Assembly (NCBI RefSeq): GCF_019973775.1
Contig: NZ_AP025032.1
Span: forward strand, 2,852,001-2,916,000
DNA length: 64,000 nt
Origin: Aureimonas sp. SA4125
GTDB lineage: Bacteria > Pseudomonadota > Alphaproteobacteria > Rhizobiales > Rhizobiaceae
Direction: 5' to 3'
Positions 27,735 to 36,135 of the stretch are shown here, piece by piece. Positions within the stretch are counted from its first letter, which is position 1. The number at the start of each line of letters is the position of its first letter. A program made the position numbers and the translations under genes. Below the pieces are notes generated by a model that was not told the origin of the DNA, made no database searches, and saw only the letters and a list, made by a program, of their open reading frames with translations.

Positions 27735-28511
27735 TCAGATCGAGGCCAGCAGGCCGCCATCGACCGTCAGGCACTGCCCCGTGACATAGCCCGACGCTGC
27801 CGAGGCGAGGAACACCGCGACGTCGCCGAGATCATCCATCCGGCCGAAGCGGCCCATCGGGATCTTCGCCCGCATGCCCGTTTCCCAGGCCTCGTCGGCA
27901 TAGAACCCATCCGTCATCGCGGTCCGGAAATAGCCGGGGGCGATCGCGTTGACGCGGATGCCGAGCGGCGCCCATTCGGCGGCGAGCGCCCGCGTCATGC
28001 CGAGAAGGCCCGTCTTCGACGCGCCATAGGGTACCGCCGTCGGAATGCCGACGAAGGAGGTCACCGAGCAGAGATTGAGGATGCTGCCGCCGCCGCCCTT
28101 CGCCATCAGCCGCCCCGCGCCCTGGGCGACGAAGAACGCGCCCTTCAGGTTGGTGTCGACGATCTTGTCCCACAGCGCCTCGTCGACCTCGAGAGACGGC
28201 CGCACCTCCTCGGTTCCGGCATTGTTGACGAGAATGTCGAGCCTGCCGAAACCGGCCTCGATCGCGGCGAAGGCGGCGGGCATGGCAGCGACATCGGTGA
28301 CGTCGAGCGCCAGCGGCAAGCCGCGCCGGCCGGCCGCCTCGATCGCCGCCACCGTCGCGGCAAGGTCTCCGGCGTCGCGCGCGGTGGCCGTCACGTCCGC
28401 GCCGGCCTTGGCGAGCGCCACCGCGATCGCCGCGCCGATGCCGCGGCTGGCGCCGGTGACGAGCGCCACGCGGCCGGTGAGATCGAAGGCTGTGGGCAAG
28501 CAATCATTCAT
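27735..28511 (-). CDS. Short-chain dehydrogenase/reductase (classical SDR)
   Basis: 258 residues from ATG 28511, chosen over an upstream ATG at 28556 because of an AGGA site and the position of the cofactor motif. TGASRGIG for NAD(P), NNAG, catalytic Ser (SVTSF) and YGASK. Acts presumably on a hydroxyl of the imported compound. It is the promoter-proximal gene of the minus-strand cluster, 160 bases before the ATPase gene. Confidence 0.9.
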   Translation of the reverse strand: MNDCLPTAFDLTGRVALVTGASRGIGAAIAVALAKAGADVTATARDAGDLAATVAAIEAAGRRGLPLALDVTDVAAMPAAFAAIEAGFGRLDILVNNAGTEEVRPSLEVDEALWDKIVDTNLKGAFFVAQGAGRLMAKGGGGSILNLCSVTSFVGIPTAVPYGASKTGLLGMTRALAAEWAPLGIRVNAIAPGYFRTAMTDGFYADEAWETGMRAKIPMGRFGRMDDLGDVAVFLASAASGYVTGQCLTVDGGLLASI

Positions 28512-28854
28512 CGAGAGGGTCCTGGCTGCGGATCGCCGGCCGGACGATAACCGCATCGTCCGGCGTTTGACGAGCGACGCGATCGTCTAGCCGAGCGACC
28601 ATACCACCCTCAATCCTTGGCGACAGCCGAGACACCGGAAGACGTGGCAGGTCACCGAAAGCACCGCGCCGGGCTCTGCGGCAGAGCGCAGGACATGTAC
28701 TGGCGTGGTCTTTCTGGCAAAATTGCCGCAAGTCCCCGACACGCACATCGACTGACCACTTCTTGCGCATGCATGCTAAAACTTTGATCTTGCAGGTTTT
28801 ATTCTTAGAGATAAGCTTGGCCCATAGTCGACAGAGACAAGGTCAGGTGGCTCG
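28512..28854. promoter_or_regulatory. Divergent control region between the dehydrogenase cluster and urtA
   Basis: 343 bases without coding sequence. It holds a 12-base palindrome GGCAAAATTGCC at 28716-28727 and an A+T-rich stretch at about 28770-28825. Both operons must start here. I looked for a sigma-54 site toward urtA and did not find one with correct spacing. Confidence 0.5.
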
Positions 28855-30108
28855 ATGAACAAGTTTTCGCGGCGTAGTTTCCTTCGCACCAGCGGTCTGG
28901 TGGCGGCCGGGATCACCGGATCCTTGGCCATGCCGGGGCTCATCCGCCCCTCGCTCGCCCAGAACGGCTCGGTCAAGCTCGGCTGCCTGTTCTCGTCCTC
29001 GGGGACGATGGCAAACATCGAGGGCCGCCTGAACGACGTCGTGAAGATGGCGGCGGCCGAGCTGAACGCCGCGGGCGGCGTCCTCGGCAAGACCGTCGAG
29101 GTGATCGTCTCCGATCCCGCCTCCGACTGGCCGCTCTACGCCCAGACCGGCCGGCAGATGCTGCAGCAGGAGAAGGTCGCGGCCCTGTTCGGCTGCTGGA
29201 CCTCGGTGTCGCGCAAATCCGTCCTGCCCGTCGTCGAGCAGGACGACGGCCTCCTGTTCTATCCCCTGCATTTCGAGGGCGACGAGAATTCCAAAAACGT
29301 CGTCTACGTCAACTCGCCGCCGGCAAGCTCGGTACTGCCGGCCGTCGACTATCTGATGAGCGAGGACGGCGTCAGCGCCAAGCGCTTCTTCCTGCTCGGC
29401 TCCGACTATGTCTGGCCGCGCACGATCAACAAGCAGCTGAAGGGCTACTTCGCCTCCAAGGGCATCGAGCCGGCCGCGATCCGCGAGGAGTACGTCCCCT
29501 TCGGCTTCTCCAACTTCCAGACCCTCGTCAACCAGATCCGAGAATTCGCCGACGGGACGGGCGGCCAGCCCGTGGTCATCCTGACGACGGTCGGCAATTC
29601 CATTCCCGACTTCTTCCGCGAATTCGCCAACCAGGGCATCCTCGCGACCGACGTGCCGGTGCTCGGTCTCGACGCGCTGGAGGCCGATTTCGAGGGCCTC
29701 GACACCGCGGCGCTCGTTGGCCACCTCAATTGCTGGGCGTATCTGCAGGCCGTTGAAGCGCCGGAGAACGACAAGTTCAAGGCCGACTGGGCCGCCTATG
29801 TCGGCGCCAACAACGTGCCCTACCGGCCCGACGTCGTCATCGACCCGATGGTCTCGGCCTATGATTCCGTGAAGCTCTGGGCCATGGCCGCCGAGAAGGC
29901 AGGCAATTTCGACGTGCCGGAAGTTCGCAGCGCTTTTGCCGGCATCGGCTTCAAGGACCCGTCCGGCTATGACATCGCGATGACGGCGGACAACAACTAT
30001 GTCAGCCGCGGCGTCTTCATCGGGTCGCTGAATGCCCAGCAGTCCTTCGACATCCTCTGGCAGTCCGAAGGCACGCCGAAGCCCGAGCCGTTCAGCACCT
30101 TCGGCTGA
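28855..30108 (+). CDS. urtA: Urea/short-amide ABC transporter substrate-binding protein UrtA
   Basis: 417 residues. Tat-type N-terminus (FSRRSFLRTSGLVAAG... SLAQ). Type-1 periplasmic binding protein of the UrtA/AmiC group: VKLGCLFSSSGTMANIEGRL, LFGCWTSVSRKSVLPVVE, FYPLHFEG, GSDYVWPRTINK. First gene of a five-gene urea-type importer, preceded by AGGTGG. Because fmdA follows immediately, the natural ligand may be formamide or a short aliphatic amide as well as urea, as in the Methylophilus Fmd system. Confidence 0.92.
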   Translation: MNKFSRRSFLRTSGLVAAGITGSLAMPGLIRPSLAQNGSVKLGCLFSSSGTMANIEGRLNDVVKMAAAELNAAGGVLGKTVEVIVSDPASDWPLYAQTGRQMLQQEKVAALFGCWTSVSRKSVLPVVEQDDGLLFYPLHFEGDENSKNVVYVNSPPASSVLPAVDYLMSEDGVSAKRFFLLGSDYVWPRTINKQLKGYFASKGIEPAAIREEYVPFGFSNFQTLVNQIREFADGTGGQPVVILTTVGNSIPDFFREFANQGILATDVPVLGLDALEADFEGLDTAALVGHLNCWAYLQAVEAPENDKFKADWAAYVGANNVPYRPDVVIDPMVSAYDSVKLWAMAAEKAGNFDVPEVRSAFAGIGFKDPSGYDIAMTADNNYVSRGVFIGSLNAQQSFDILWQSEGTPKPEPFSTFG

Positions 30109-30170
30109 AGAAGGCTTTGCGAGGCGCTTGCCCGCCAGGGCGTCTCCTCCACCTCGGGCCTCCCGGAAGC

Positions 30171-31934
30171 ATGAGCCAGCCGGACGGTCCAAGCGGGTCG
30201 CGAAGGCCGTTGGTCGCCGGCAACGCAGCGCGCGGATATCGCAGCAGGCACAACGCATCCCCTCGGGGGTGCCGGAGACAGCGATTGCAGAAATTCCTCG
30301 ACCGATGGGGCCGTCTCGCGGCAGCCGTCTTCCTCATCGCCGTCGCCGGATTTTCCGGAGCCGCCCGCGCCCAAGGCACCGATGCGGCGGCGCTGGATCG
30401 ACCCGGTTTCGTCGCCGGCCTCTGCGGTGGCGCGGGGCCGATGGCGCAGGCCATCGCTGGCGGCCTCGAAAGCCTTGCCGCCGCGTCGCCGGAAGATGTG
30501 ACCTGGATGGCCGGCATCGTCGCGGCACTCGGCGCGCGGCAGTTGCGCTGCGTTGAGCCCGGTGGGCTCATCCTCACGGCCGGGGCCGCGACCGACGCCG
30601 TCACCGGAGCGACAGTCTCCCCCCCAGGATCGCCGCGCACGCCGGTCCTGAACCTCCGTAGCCGTGGGGCGGTCGAGAATCTCGAGGCCGCGCTGACGCT
30701 TCTCAGCTCCAGAGACGCGCCCAGCCGCCAGCGCGCCCTCGCGCTCCTGTCGCGTCGGCCGGACGCGGTCCCGCCCACCGTCTTCGCGCGCGCCACGGAC
30801 CTTGCGGCGACGACGGCAGAGCGGGACGCCATCGCCGAACTGTCGGTGATCGCCGCGCTTTCCTCGCCCGACATGCCGGCGCGGCTGGCGGCCATCGCCG
30901 GCCTTGCCGCAGAGCCCAACCGCCGCACGCTGCTGCGTCTCGAAACCCTGCGCGAGGACCCGGCCTACGGCACCGACACGGCCTTCCGCGACACGGTCGA
31001 CGCGGCGATCGCCGACAGCAGCTTCTGGGTCAAGCTGAGCTCGGTGCTGTCGGTCGCCTATAACGGCATCAGCTATGCCAGCATCCTCTTCATCGCCGCG
31101 CTCGGCCTCGCCGTCATCTTCGGCCTGATGGGGGTCATCAACCTCGCCCAGGGCGAATTCATCATGCTCGGCGCCTACACCGCCTTCATGGTGCAGGAGG
31201 GTGTCCGCAGCGTCGCTCCGGGGCTGATCGACTTCTACCTCATCATCGCCGTGCCCTTCGTCTTCCTCGTCACCGCCCTCCTCGGCATTCTCGTGGAGGC
31301 GACGATCGTGCGCCATCTCTACCGGCGGCCGCTGATGACGCTGCTGGCCACCTGGGCGGTCTCGCTCTTCCTGATCAATCTCGTGCGCGTCACCTTCGGC
31401 ACGCAGAACCTGCAGTTCGTCACGCCCTCCTATGTCACGGGCGGCTTCACGCTCGTCGGCGATTTCATCGTCACCTACAACCGGCTGTTTGCGATCGTCT
31501 TTGCCGCCGCAGTGCTGGCGCTCGCCTGGTTCGTGCTGCAGCGGACGGGCCTTGGCCTCAACATCCGAACCGTCACGCAGAACCGCGACATGGCCGGCTG
31601 CATCGGCATCCCGACCCGCCGCGTCGACCGGCTCGCCTTCGGCCTCGGCTCGGGCCTTGCGGGCCTCGCCGGCCTCGCGCTGGCGCCGATCTACAACGTC
31701 AATCCGCTGATGGGGACGAACTTCATCATCGAGAGCTTCATGGTCGTCGTCCTCGGCGGCGTCGGGACGATCGGCGGCACCCTCATCGCCTCGCTCGGCA
31801 TCGGCCAGATCAACGTGATGATCGAGCCGCTCTACGGCGCGGTGGCGGCCAAGGTGATCGTGCTTCTCCTCATCATCGCCTTCATCCAGTGGCGGCCCGA
31901 GGGCCTGTTCCCGGCGCCGGGGCGTCGCAAGTGA
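30171..31934 (+). CDS. urtB: Urea ABC transporter permease UrtB with long N-terminal exported domain
   Basis: About 587 residues from ATG 30171 (GGAAGC upstream). UrtB characteristically has an N-terminal signal or anchor (RLAAAVFLIAVAGFSGAARA) and a helical HEAT-like region of about 250 residues before the LivH-type permease domain; both are present. The permease part starts near SVLSVAYNGISYASILFIAALGLAVIFGLMGVINLA-type helices and carries the NRDMAGCIGIPTRRVD loop. The family-typical length supports the fusion rather than two genes. Overlaps urtC by GTGA. Confidence 0.9.
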   Translation: MSQPDGPSGSRRPLVAGNAARGYRSRHNASPRGCRRQRLQKFLDRWGRLAAAVFLIAVAGFSGAARAQGTDAAALDRPGFVAGLCGGAGPMAQAIAGGLESLAAASPEDVTWMAGIVAALGARQLRCVEPGGLILTAGAATDAVTGATVSPPGSPRTPVLNLRSRGAVENLEAALTLLSSRDAPSRQRALALLSRRPDAVPPTVFARATDLAATTAERDAIAELSVIAALSSPDMPARLAAIAGLAAEPNRRTLLRLETLREDPAYGTDTAFRDTVDAAIADSSFWVKLSSVLSVAYNGISYASILFIAALGLAVIFGLMGVINLAQGEFIMLGAYTAFMVQEGVRSVAPGLIDFYLIIAVPFVFLVTALLGILVEATIVRHLYRRPLMTLLATWAVSLFLINLVRVTFGTQNLQFVTPSYVTGGFTLVGDFIVTYNRLFAIVFAAAVLALAWFVLQRTGLGLNIRTVTQNRDMAGCIGIPTRRVDRLAFGLGSGLAGLAGLALAPIYNVNPLMGTNFIIESFMVVVLGGVGTIGGTLIASLGIGQINVMIEPLYGAVAAKVIVLLLIIAFIQWRPEGLFPAPGRRK

Positions 31935-33112
31935 GCGCCGCGACCACACCGGCCGGCGCCCTCCCCGCCTCGCCCGGCCTCGTCCGCCGCTTCGGCGGCG
32001 ATGGCGGTTTCAGGACCGTCACCGCCCTCGTCGCCGCCGGGCTGGCCGCGATCCTCGTCTTCGGCGGAGCCCTCGCCGGCGGACCGCTCGGCCTGTCGCC
32101 CTATCTCGTCAACCTCGTCGGCCAGCTCGCCGCCTTCGCGCTGCTCGCTTTGGCGCTCGACCTGATCTGGGGCTTTGCCGGCATTCTCAGCCTCGGCCAC
32201 GGCCTCTACTTCGCCATCGGCGGCTACATCGCCGCCATGCATCTCCTGAAGCACGGCTTCGCGGTCAGCGGGGTCGTGCCCGACTTCATGCAGTTCATGG
32301 GCTGGAGCGAGTTTCCCGCCTTCTGGTGGGGTCTCGAGAGCTTTCCCTATGCGCTCCTCCTCGTCGTCCTCGTCTCCGGTACCGTCGCCTTCCTGTTCGG
32401 CTACGTCTCCTTCCGCTCCAAGGTCGGCGGCGTCTATTTCGCCATCATCACCCAGGCGCTCGTCTACGTCGCCATGCTGCTGATGTTCCGGAACGACACG
32501 GGTTTTGGCGGCAACAACGGCATGACCGGGTTTTCCGTGATCTTCGGATTTCCCGTCGGCTCCGCGGGCCTCACCGTCGGCCTCACGGCGGCATCGCTGG
32601 CGGTCCTCCTGACGGCCCTCCTCGGACTGCGCTGGCTGATGACGGGGCGCTACGGCCGGCTTGTCCTCGCCTGCCGCGACGACGAAGTGCGGCTGCGCAC
32701 GCTCGGCTACCGCACGCTGTGGCTGAAACTCTCGGTGTGGTGCCTGTCCGCCGTCCTCGCGGCCGTCGCCGGCATGCTCTACGTCCCGCAGGTCGGCATC
32801 ATCAACCCGCGGCTCCTCTCGCCGGAGCTGTCGATCGAAATCGCCGTCTGGGTCGCCATCGGCGGCCGGGGCTATCTCACCGGCGCGGTGCTCGGCGCGA
32901 TCTTCGTCAACGCCCTGAAGTTCTGGCTGGCGACGCGCGCGCCCGAGCTCTGGCCCTTCATCCTGTCCGGGCTGGTCGTCCTTGTCGTCCTCCTTCTGCC
33001 GAACGGCTTTTCGGACGCCGGTCGCGAAATCTCGCGCCTCGGGGATCGCCGCGGCCGGGGCCGGACGCTGGAGTCACTTCGGCGAACCCTCCTCCGGGAG
33101 CGAGGCGCATGA
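31931..33112 (+). CDS. urtC: Urea ABC transporter permease UrtC
   Basis: 393 residues from GTG 31931 inside the urtB stop. LivM-type permease with eight or more membrane helices (LWGFAGILSLGHGLYFAIGGYIAAMHL is the first conserved one), cytoplasmic loop DDEVRLRTLGYRTLWLKL, and a basic cytoplasmic tail. Pairs with UrtB. Overlaps urtD by ATGA. Confidence 0.92.
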   Translation: MSAATTPAGALPASPGLVRRFGGDGGFRTVTALVAAGLAAILVFGGALAGGPLGLSPYLVNLVGQLAAFALLALALDLIWGFAGILSLGHGLYFAIGGYIAAMHLLKHGFAVSGVVPDFMQFMGWSEFPAFWWGLESFPYALLLVVLVSGTVAFLFGYVSFRSKVGGVYFAIITQALVYVAMLLMFRNDTGFGGNNGMTGFSVIFGFPVGSAGLTVGLTAASLAVLLTALLGLRWLMTGRYGRLVLACRDDEVRLRTLGYRTLWLKLSVWCLSAVLAAVAGMLYVPQVGIINPRLLSPELSIEIAVWVAIGGRGYLTGAVLGAIFVNALKFWLATRAPELWPFILSGLVVLVVLLLPNGFSDAGREISRLGDRRGRGRTLESLRRTLLRERGA

Positions 33113-33840
33113 GCGGCGCGGCCATCGTGGTCGACGGGCTGGTCGTGCAGTTCGGCGCCTTCCGCGCCATCGACCAGCTCTCCCTCGTGATCAACTATGG
33201 CGAGGTTCAGTCGGTGATCGGCCCGAACGGCGCCGGCAAGACGACGCTCCTCGACGTCATCTCCGGCGTGACGCGCGCCGCCGCCGGAACGGTGACGCTC
33301 GACGGCGGAACCGAACTGACGACGGCGTCCGAGGCGGACATCGCAGGCGCGGGGATTCGCCGGAAATTCCAGAAGCCGAGCGTCTTCGAGGCGCTGACGG
33401 TTCGCGAAAACGTCGCCATCGGCCGGGCCGCGGGCTTCTGGCTGCTGGACCGGCGAAAGGCGAGCGATGCCGCCGCCGTCGCCGCGACGCTGTCGGCCGT
33501 CGGCCTCCTGGACCGCGCCGACGACAAGGCCGGGGGGCTCTCCCACGGCGAAAAGCAATGGCTGGAGATCGCGATGGTGCTGGCGTCGGAGCCGAAAGTG
33601 CTCCTCCTCGACGAGCCGGTCGCCGGCCTCAGCGACGAGGAGCGCGCCCGCACGGCCGATCTCGTGCGCTCCCTGCGCTCGCCCCGCCGCGCCATCGTCG
33701 TCGTCGAGCACGACATGGGTTTCGTCGAAAAGATCGCCGACCGCGTCACCGTGATGCACGAGGGCCGCTCGCTTTACGAGGGGCCGATGGAAGGCGCCCG
33801 CCGCGACGAGCGCGTCATCGACGTCTATCTCGGGCGCTGA
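33109..33840 (+). CDS. urtD: Urea ABC transporter ATPase UrtD
   Basis: 243 residues. Walker A GPNGAGKTT (38-46), signature LSHGEKQWLEIAM (UrtD-type in place of LSGGQ), Walker B VLLLDEPVAGLS, H-loop VEHDMGFV, C-terminal VIDVYLGR typical of LivG/UrtD. Two bases before urtE. Confidence 0.93.
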   Translation: MSGAAIVVDGLVVQFGAFRAIDQLSLVINYGEVQSVIGPNGAGKTTLLDVISGVTRAAAGTVTLDGGTELTTASEADIAGAGIRRKFQKPSVFEALTVRENVAIGRAAGFWLLDRRKASDAAAVAATLSAVGLLDRADDKAGGLSHGEKQWLEIAMVLASEPKVLLLDEPVAGLSDEERARTADLVRSLRSPRRAIVVVEHDMGFVEKIADRVTVMHEGRSLYEGPMEGARRDERVIDVYLGR

Positions 33841-33842
33841 CG

Positions 33843-34535
33843 ATGAGGCTGGAAATCAAGGGCCTCGACCAGCACTATGGCAGCGCCCAGGCGCTGCGCG
33901 GCATCGAGCTGACGGTGGAGAGCGGCGAATGCGTCGCGCTTCTCGGGCGCAACGGCGCGGGCAAGACGACGATCCTGAAATGCCTGATGGGGCTTCTTCA
34001 GCCGAGCGCCGGGACCATCCTTCTCGACGGCACCGACATCACGCGCTGGCCGAACTTCAAGCGCTCGCGCGCCGGCATCGGCTACGTCCCGCAGGGGCGC
34101 GAGATCTTTCGTGAGCTGACGGTGCGCGAGAACGTCCTCGCCGCCGCCCGCGCGCACGGCCATGACCAGGACGGCACGATCGAGGAAGTGCTGGCCTCCT
34201 TCCCGATCCTCACCGAGTTCTGGAAGCGCACCGGCGGCCAGCTCTCGGGCGGCCAGCAGCAGCAGCTCGCCTTCGCCCGGGCGCTCGTCACGCGGCCAAG
34301 ACTTCTCGTCCTCGACGAGCCGACGGAAGGCATCCAGCCCTCGATCGTCAAGGTCATCGGCGACGTCATCGCCCGCCTCAGGGGCGACATCACCGTCCTT
34401 CTCGTCGAGCAATATGTCGACTTCGCCCTCGGCCTCGCCGATGCCGCCGTCACCATCGAGCGGGGGCGCGCCAGTGCCCGCGTCCCGAAATCGGACTTCG
34501 CGGCAAAGGACCTGTCGCGCTTCGTCACGGTCTGA
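33843..34535 (+). CDS. urtE: Urea ABC transporter ATPase UrtE
   Basis: 230 residues. Walker A GRNGAGKTT (35-43), YVPQGREIFRELTVRENV, signature QLSGGQQQQLAFARAL, Walker B LLVLDEPTEGIQPSI, H-loop VEQYVDF. LivF/UrtE-type. Last transporter gene; fmdA follows after 27 bases with its own GGAG. Confidence 0.93.
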   Translation: MRLEIKGLDQHYGSAQALRGIELTVESGECVALLGRNGAGKTTILKCLMGLLQPSAGTILLDGTDITRWPNFKRSRAGIGYVPQGREIFRELTVRENVLAAARAHGHDQDGTIEEVLASFPILTEFWKRTGGQLSGGQQQQLAFARALVTRPRLLVLDEPTEGIQPSIVKVIGDVIARLRGDITVLLVEQYVDFALGLADAAVTIERGRASARVPKSDFAAKDLSRFVTV

Positions 34536-34562
34536 TCCCTTCCCATCCCCGGAGAAACCTGC

Positions 34563-35501
34563 ATGCCACAAAGCCACGAAATCCCCGCCAGCCACGAATT
34601 CATGGTCTGGGGCTATGTCGACGCGACGACCAAGCCCGTCCTCGAAATCGCCTCGGGCGACATCGTCACCCTCCATTCCTTCCCGGCGGGCGGCGCCGAC
34701 ATCCTGCCCGCCAACCGCGAGATGGTGCCGCCGGCCTATCTCGAAGCGCTGGAGAAGATGACGCAGGGGCCCGGTCCACATTTCCTGACCGGCCCGGTCT
34801 ACGTAAAGGGCGCTGCCCCCGGTGATGTCCTCCAGATCGACATCCTCGACGTCGGCGTGACCATGGACTGGGGTTTCGTCGCCATCCTGCCGCTGCTCGG
34901 TACGCTGCCGGAGGCTTTCACCGAATACGAGACCGTCCACCCCGTCATCGATCATGAGCGCCAGGTCTGCATCATGCCCTGGGGGACGGAGATTCCGCTC
35001 GATCCCTTCTTCGGCATCATGTCCGTCGCCCCGCCCCCGGCCTGGGGCCGCTGCGGCTCGCCCGTGCCGCGCGCCTTCGGCGGCAACATGGACAACAAGG
35101 AGCTGCGGCCGGGGACGACGCTGTATCTCCCCGTCTTCAATGAGGGCGCGCTGTTCTATGCCGGCGACGGCCATGGCGTGCAGGGCGACGGCGAGGTCTG
35201 CATCACGGCGCTCGAGACCGGCGTCAGCGGCACGTTCCGGCTGACGGTGCGCAAGGATCTGGACTTCGACCGACCCTTCGCCGAAAGCGCGACGCATCTC
35301 ATCTCGATCGGGCTGAACGAGGATCTCGACGATGCCGCCAAGGAGGCGGTGGCGGAGATGGTCAAGCATGTCTGCGCGCGAACGAAGCTGACGCGCAACC
35401 AGGCCTACATGCTGATCTCGCTCGCCGGAAACCTGCGCGTCACCCAGCTCGTCGACGGCAACAAGGGTATCCACATGATGCTCGACAAACGCTTTCTCTG
35501 A
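34563..35501 (+). CDS. Acetamidase/formamidase (FmdA family)
   Basis: 312 residues. FmdA_AmdA fold; motifs HSFPAGG, TGPVYVKGAAPGDVLQIDIL, AGDGHGVQGDGEV and a C-terminal RTKLTRNQAYMLISLAGNLRVTQLVDGNKG stretch. These cytoplasmic hydrolases release ammonia and a carboxylate from formamide or acetamide. Direct linkage to urtABCDE indicates uptake and hydrolysis of a short amide as nitrogen source; formate would enter C1 metabolism. It is one of two FmdA-family genes facing each other here. Confidence 0.9.
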   Translation: MPQSHEIPASHEFMVWGYVDATTKPVLEIASGDIVTLHSFPAGGADILPANREMVPPAYLEALEKMTQGPGPHFLTGPVYVKGAAPGDVLQIDILDVGVTMDWGFVAILPLLGTLPEAFTEYETVHPVIDHERQVCIMPWGTEIPLDPFFGIMSVAPPPAWGRCGSPVPRAFGGNMDNKELRPGTTLYLPVFNEGALFYAGDGHGVQGDGEVCITALETGVSGTFRLTVRKDLDFDRPFAESATHLISIGLNEDLDDAAKEAVAEMVKHVCARTKLTRNQAYMLISLAGNLRVTQLVDGNKGIHMMLDKRFL

Positions 35502-35523
35502 CGCCGACCGCATCACCCCGAGG

Positions 35524-35547
35524 GCAAGCGTCCGGCATGGCGCTTGC
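35524..35547 (+). other. Hairpin GCAAGCG-N10-CGCTTGC between fmdA and the HTH gene
   Basis: A perfect 7-bp stem with a 10-base loop 22 bases after the fmdA stop. No U tract follows, so it is at best a weak attenuator or an mRNA 3'-end structure of the urt-fmdA transcript. Confidence 0.45.
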
Positions 35548-35604
35548 ATGGCGGCGGGCGGGGCAGGTCTATCCGCCCCGCCTCACCGACCTTGGAGGTT
35601 TCTG

Positions 35605-36000
35605 ATGAGACGTTCCAACCATACCGATGCGGAAATCGTGTCGCTTCTGAAGGAGGCCGAAGCCGGGGTCCCGATCGAGGAGATCTGCGCCACCGCCTAT
35701 ATCTCGACGCGGACCTTCTACCGCTGGCGCAAGCAGCTCGGCGGTCTCCAGCCCGACGCGCTCCGCCGTCTGCGGACGCTTGAGCAGGAAAATCAGCATC
35801 TCCGCGTGTTGATCGGCCACCTCAAGGCGGTCAACCCCGGCGGCGTCTGGAGCGGCTGGGCCGGGGGCAGCAAGGCCACGCGCAGCGAATGCGGCCTCGG
35901 CACCCCGCTGAAAGACGCGCCCCTCGTCTCGGCCGGCCGGCATGCCGGCTCGGGCGCCTCGTCCGGCCGCTTCGCCAGCCTGCGCGCCGGCCGCTGCTGA
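35605..36000 (+). CDS. IS3-OrfA-like helix-turn-helix protein with unrelated C-terminal tail
   Basis: 131 residues with an excellent GGAGG ribosome site 6 bases before ATG 35605. Residues 1-75 match the transposase_8 / IS3 OrfA N-terminus: SNHTDAEIVSLLKEAEAG, ISTRTFYRWRKQLGG, then LRRLRTLEQENQHLRVL of the leucine zipper. The tail (about 78-131) is Gly/Ser/Ala-rich and lacks OrfA features; no OrfB, frameshift signal or terminal repeats are present. It is either a stranded transposase fragment or a solo DNA-binding protein. Its good start and place between urt-fmdA and a terminator leave a regulatory use possible. Confidence 0.7.
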   Translation: MRRSNHTDAEIVSLLKEAEAGVPIEEICATAYISTRTFYRWRKQLGGLQPDALRRLRTLEQENQHLRVLIGHLKAVNPGGVWSGWAGGSKATRSECGLGTPLKDAPLVSAGRHAGSGASSGRFASLRAGRC

Positions 36001-36010
36001 AATGCAGCCT

Positions 36011-36044
36011 GCGCCGCCTGGAAACGAGGCAGGCGGCGCCTTTC
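36011..36044. terminator. Terminator-like hairpin between convergent operons
   Basis: GCGCCGCCTG (36011-36020) pairs with CAGGCGGCGC (36030-36039) around a 9-base loop, then CTTTCC. It begins ten bases after the HTH gene stop and lies between the converging urt-fmdA and minus-strand transporter-amidase operons, so it could serve the plus strand and, less well, the minus strand. Confidence 0.65.
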
Positions 36045-36135
36045 CGTGCTGCCCTGTCCCCGGCCGAGCCTGCGTCTCTCGCCGCCAGTACCGAAAAATG
36101 GGGCCGACCGCCGCTTGCGGTCAGCCGCCGACGCG

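Noticed and set aside
28700..28854. Sigma-54 promoter for urtA
   Set aside because: TGGC and TTGC elements occur but never with the 16-base RpoN geometry; the closest is a simple palindrome.
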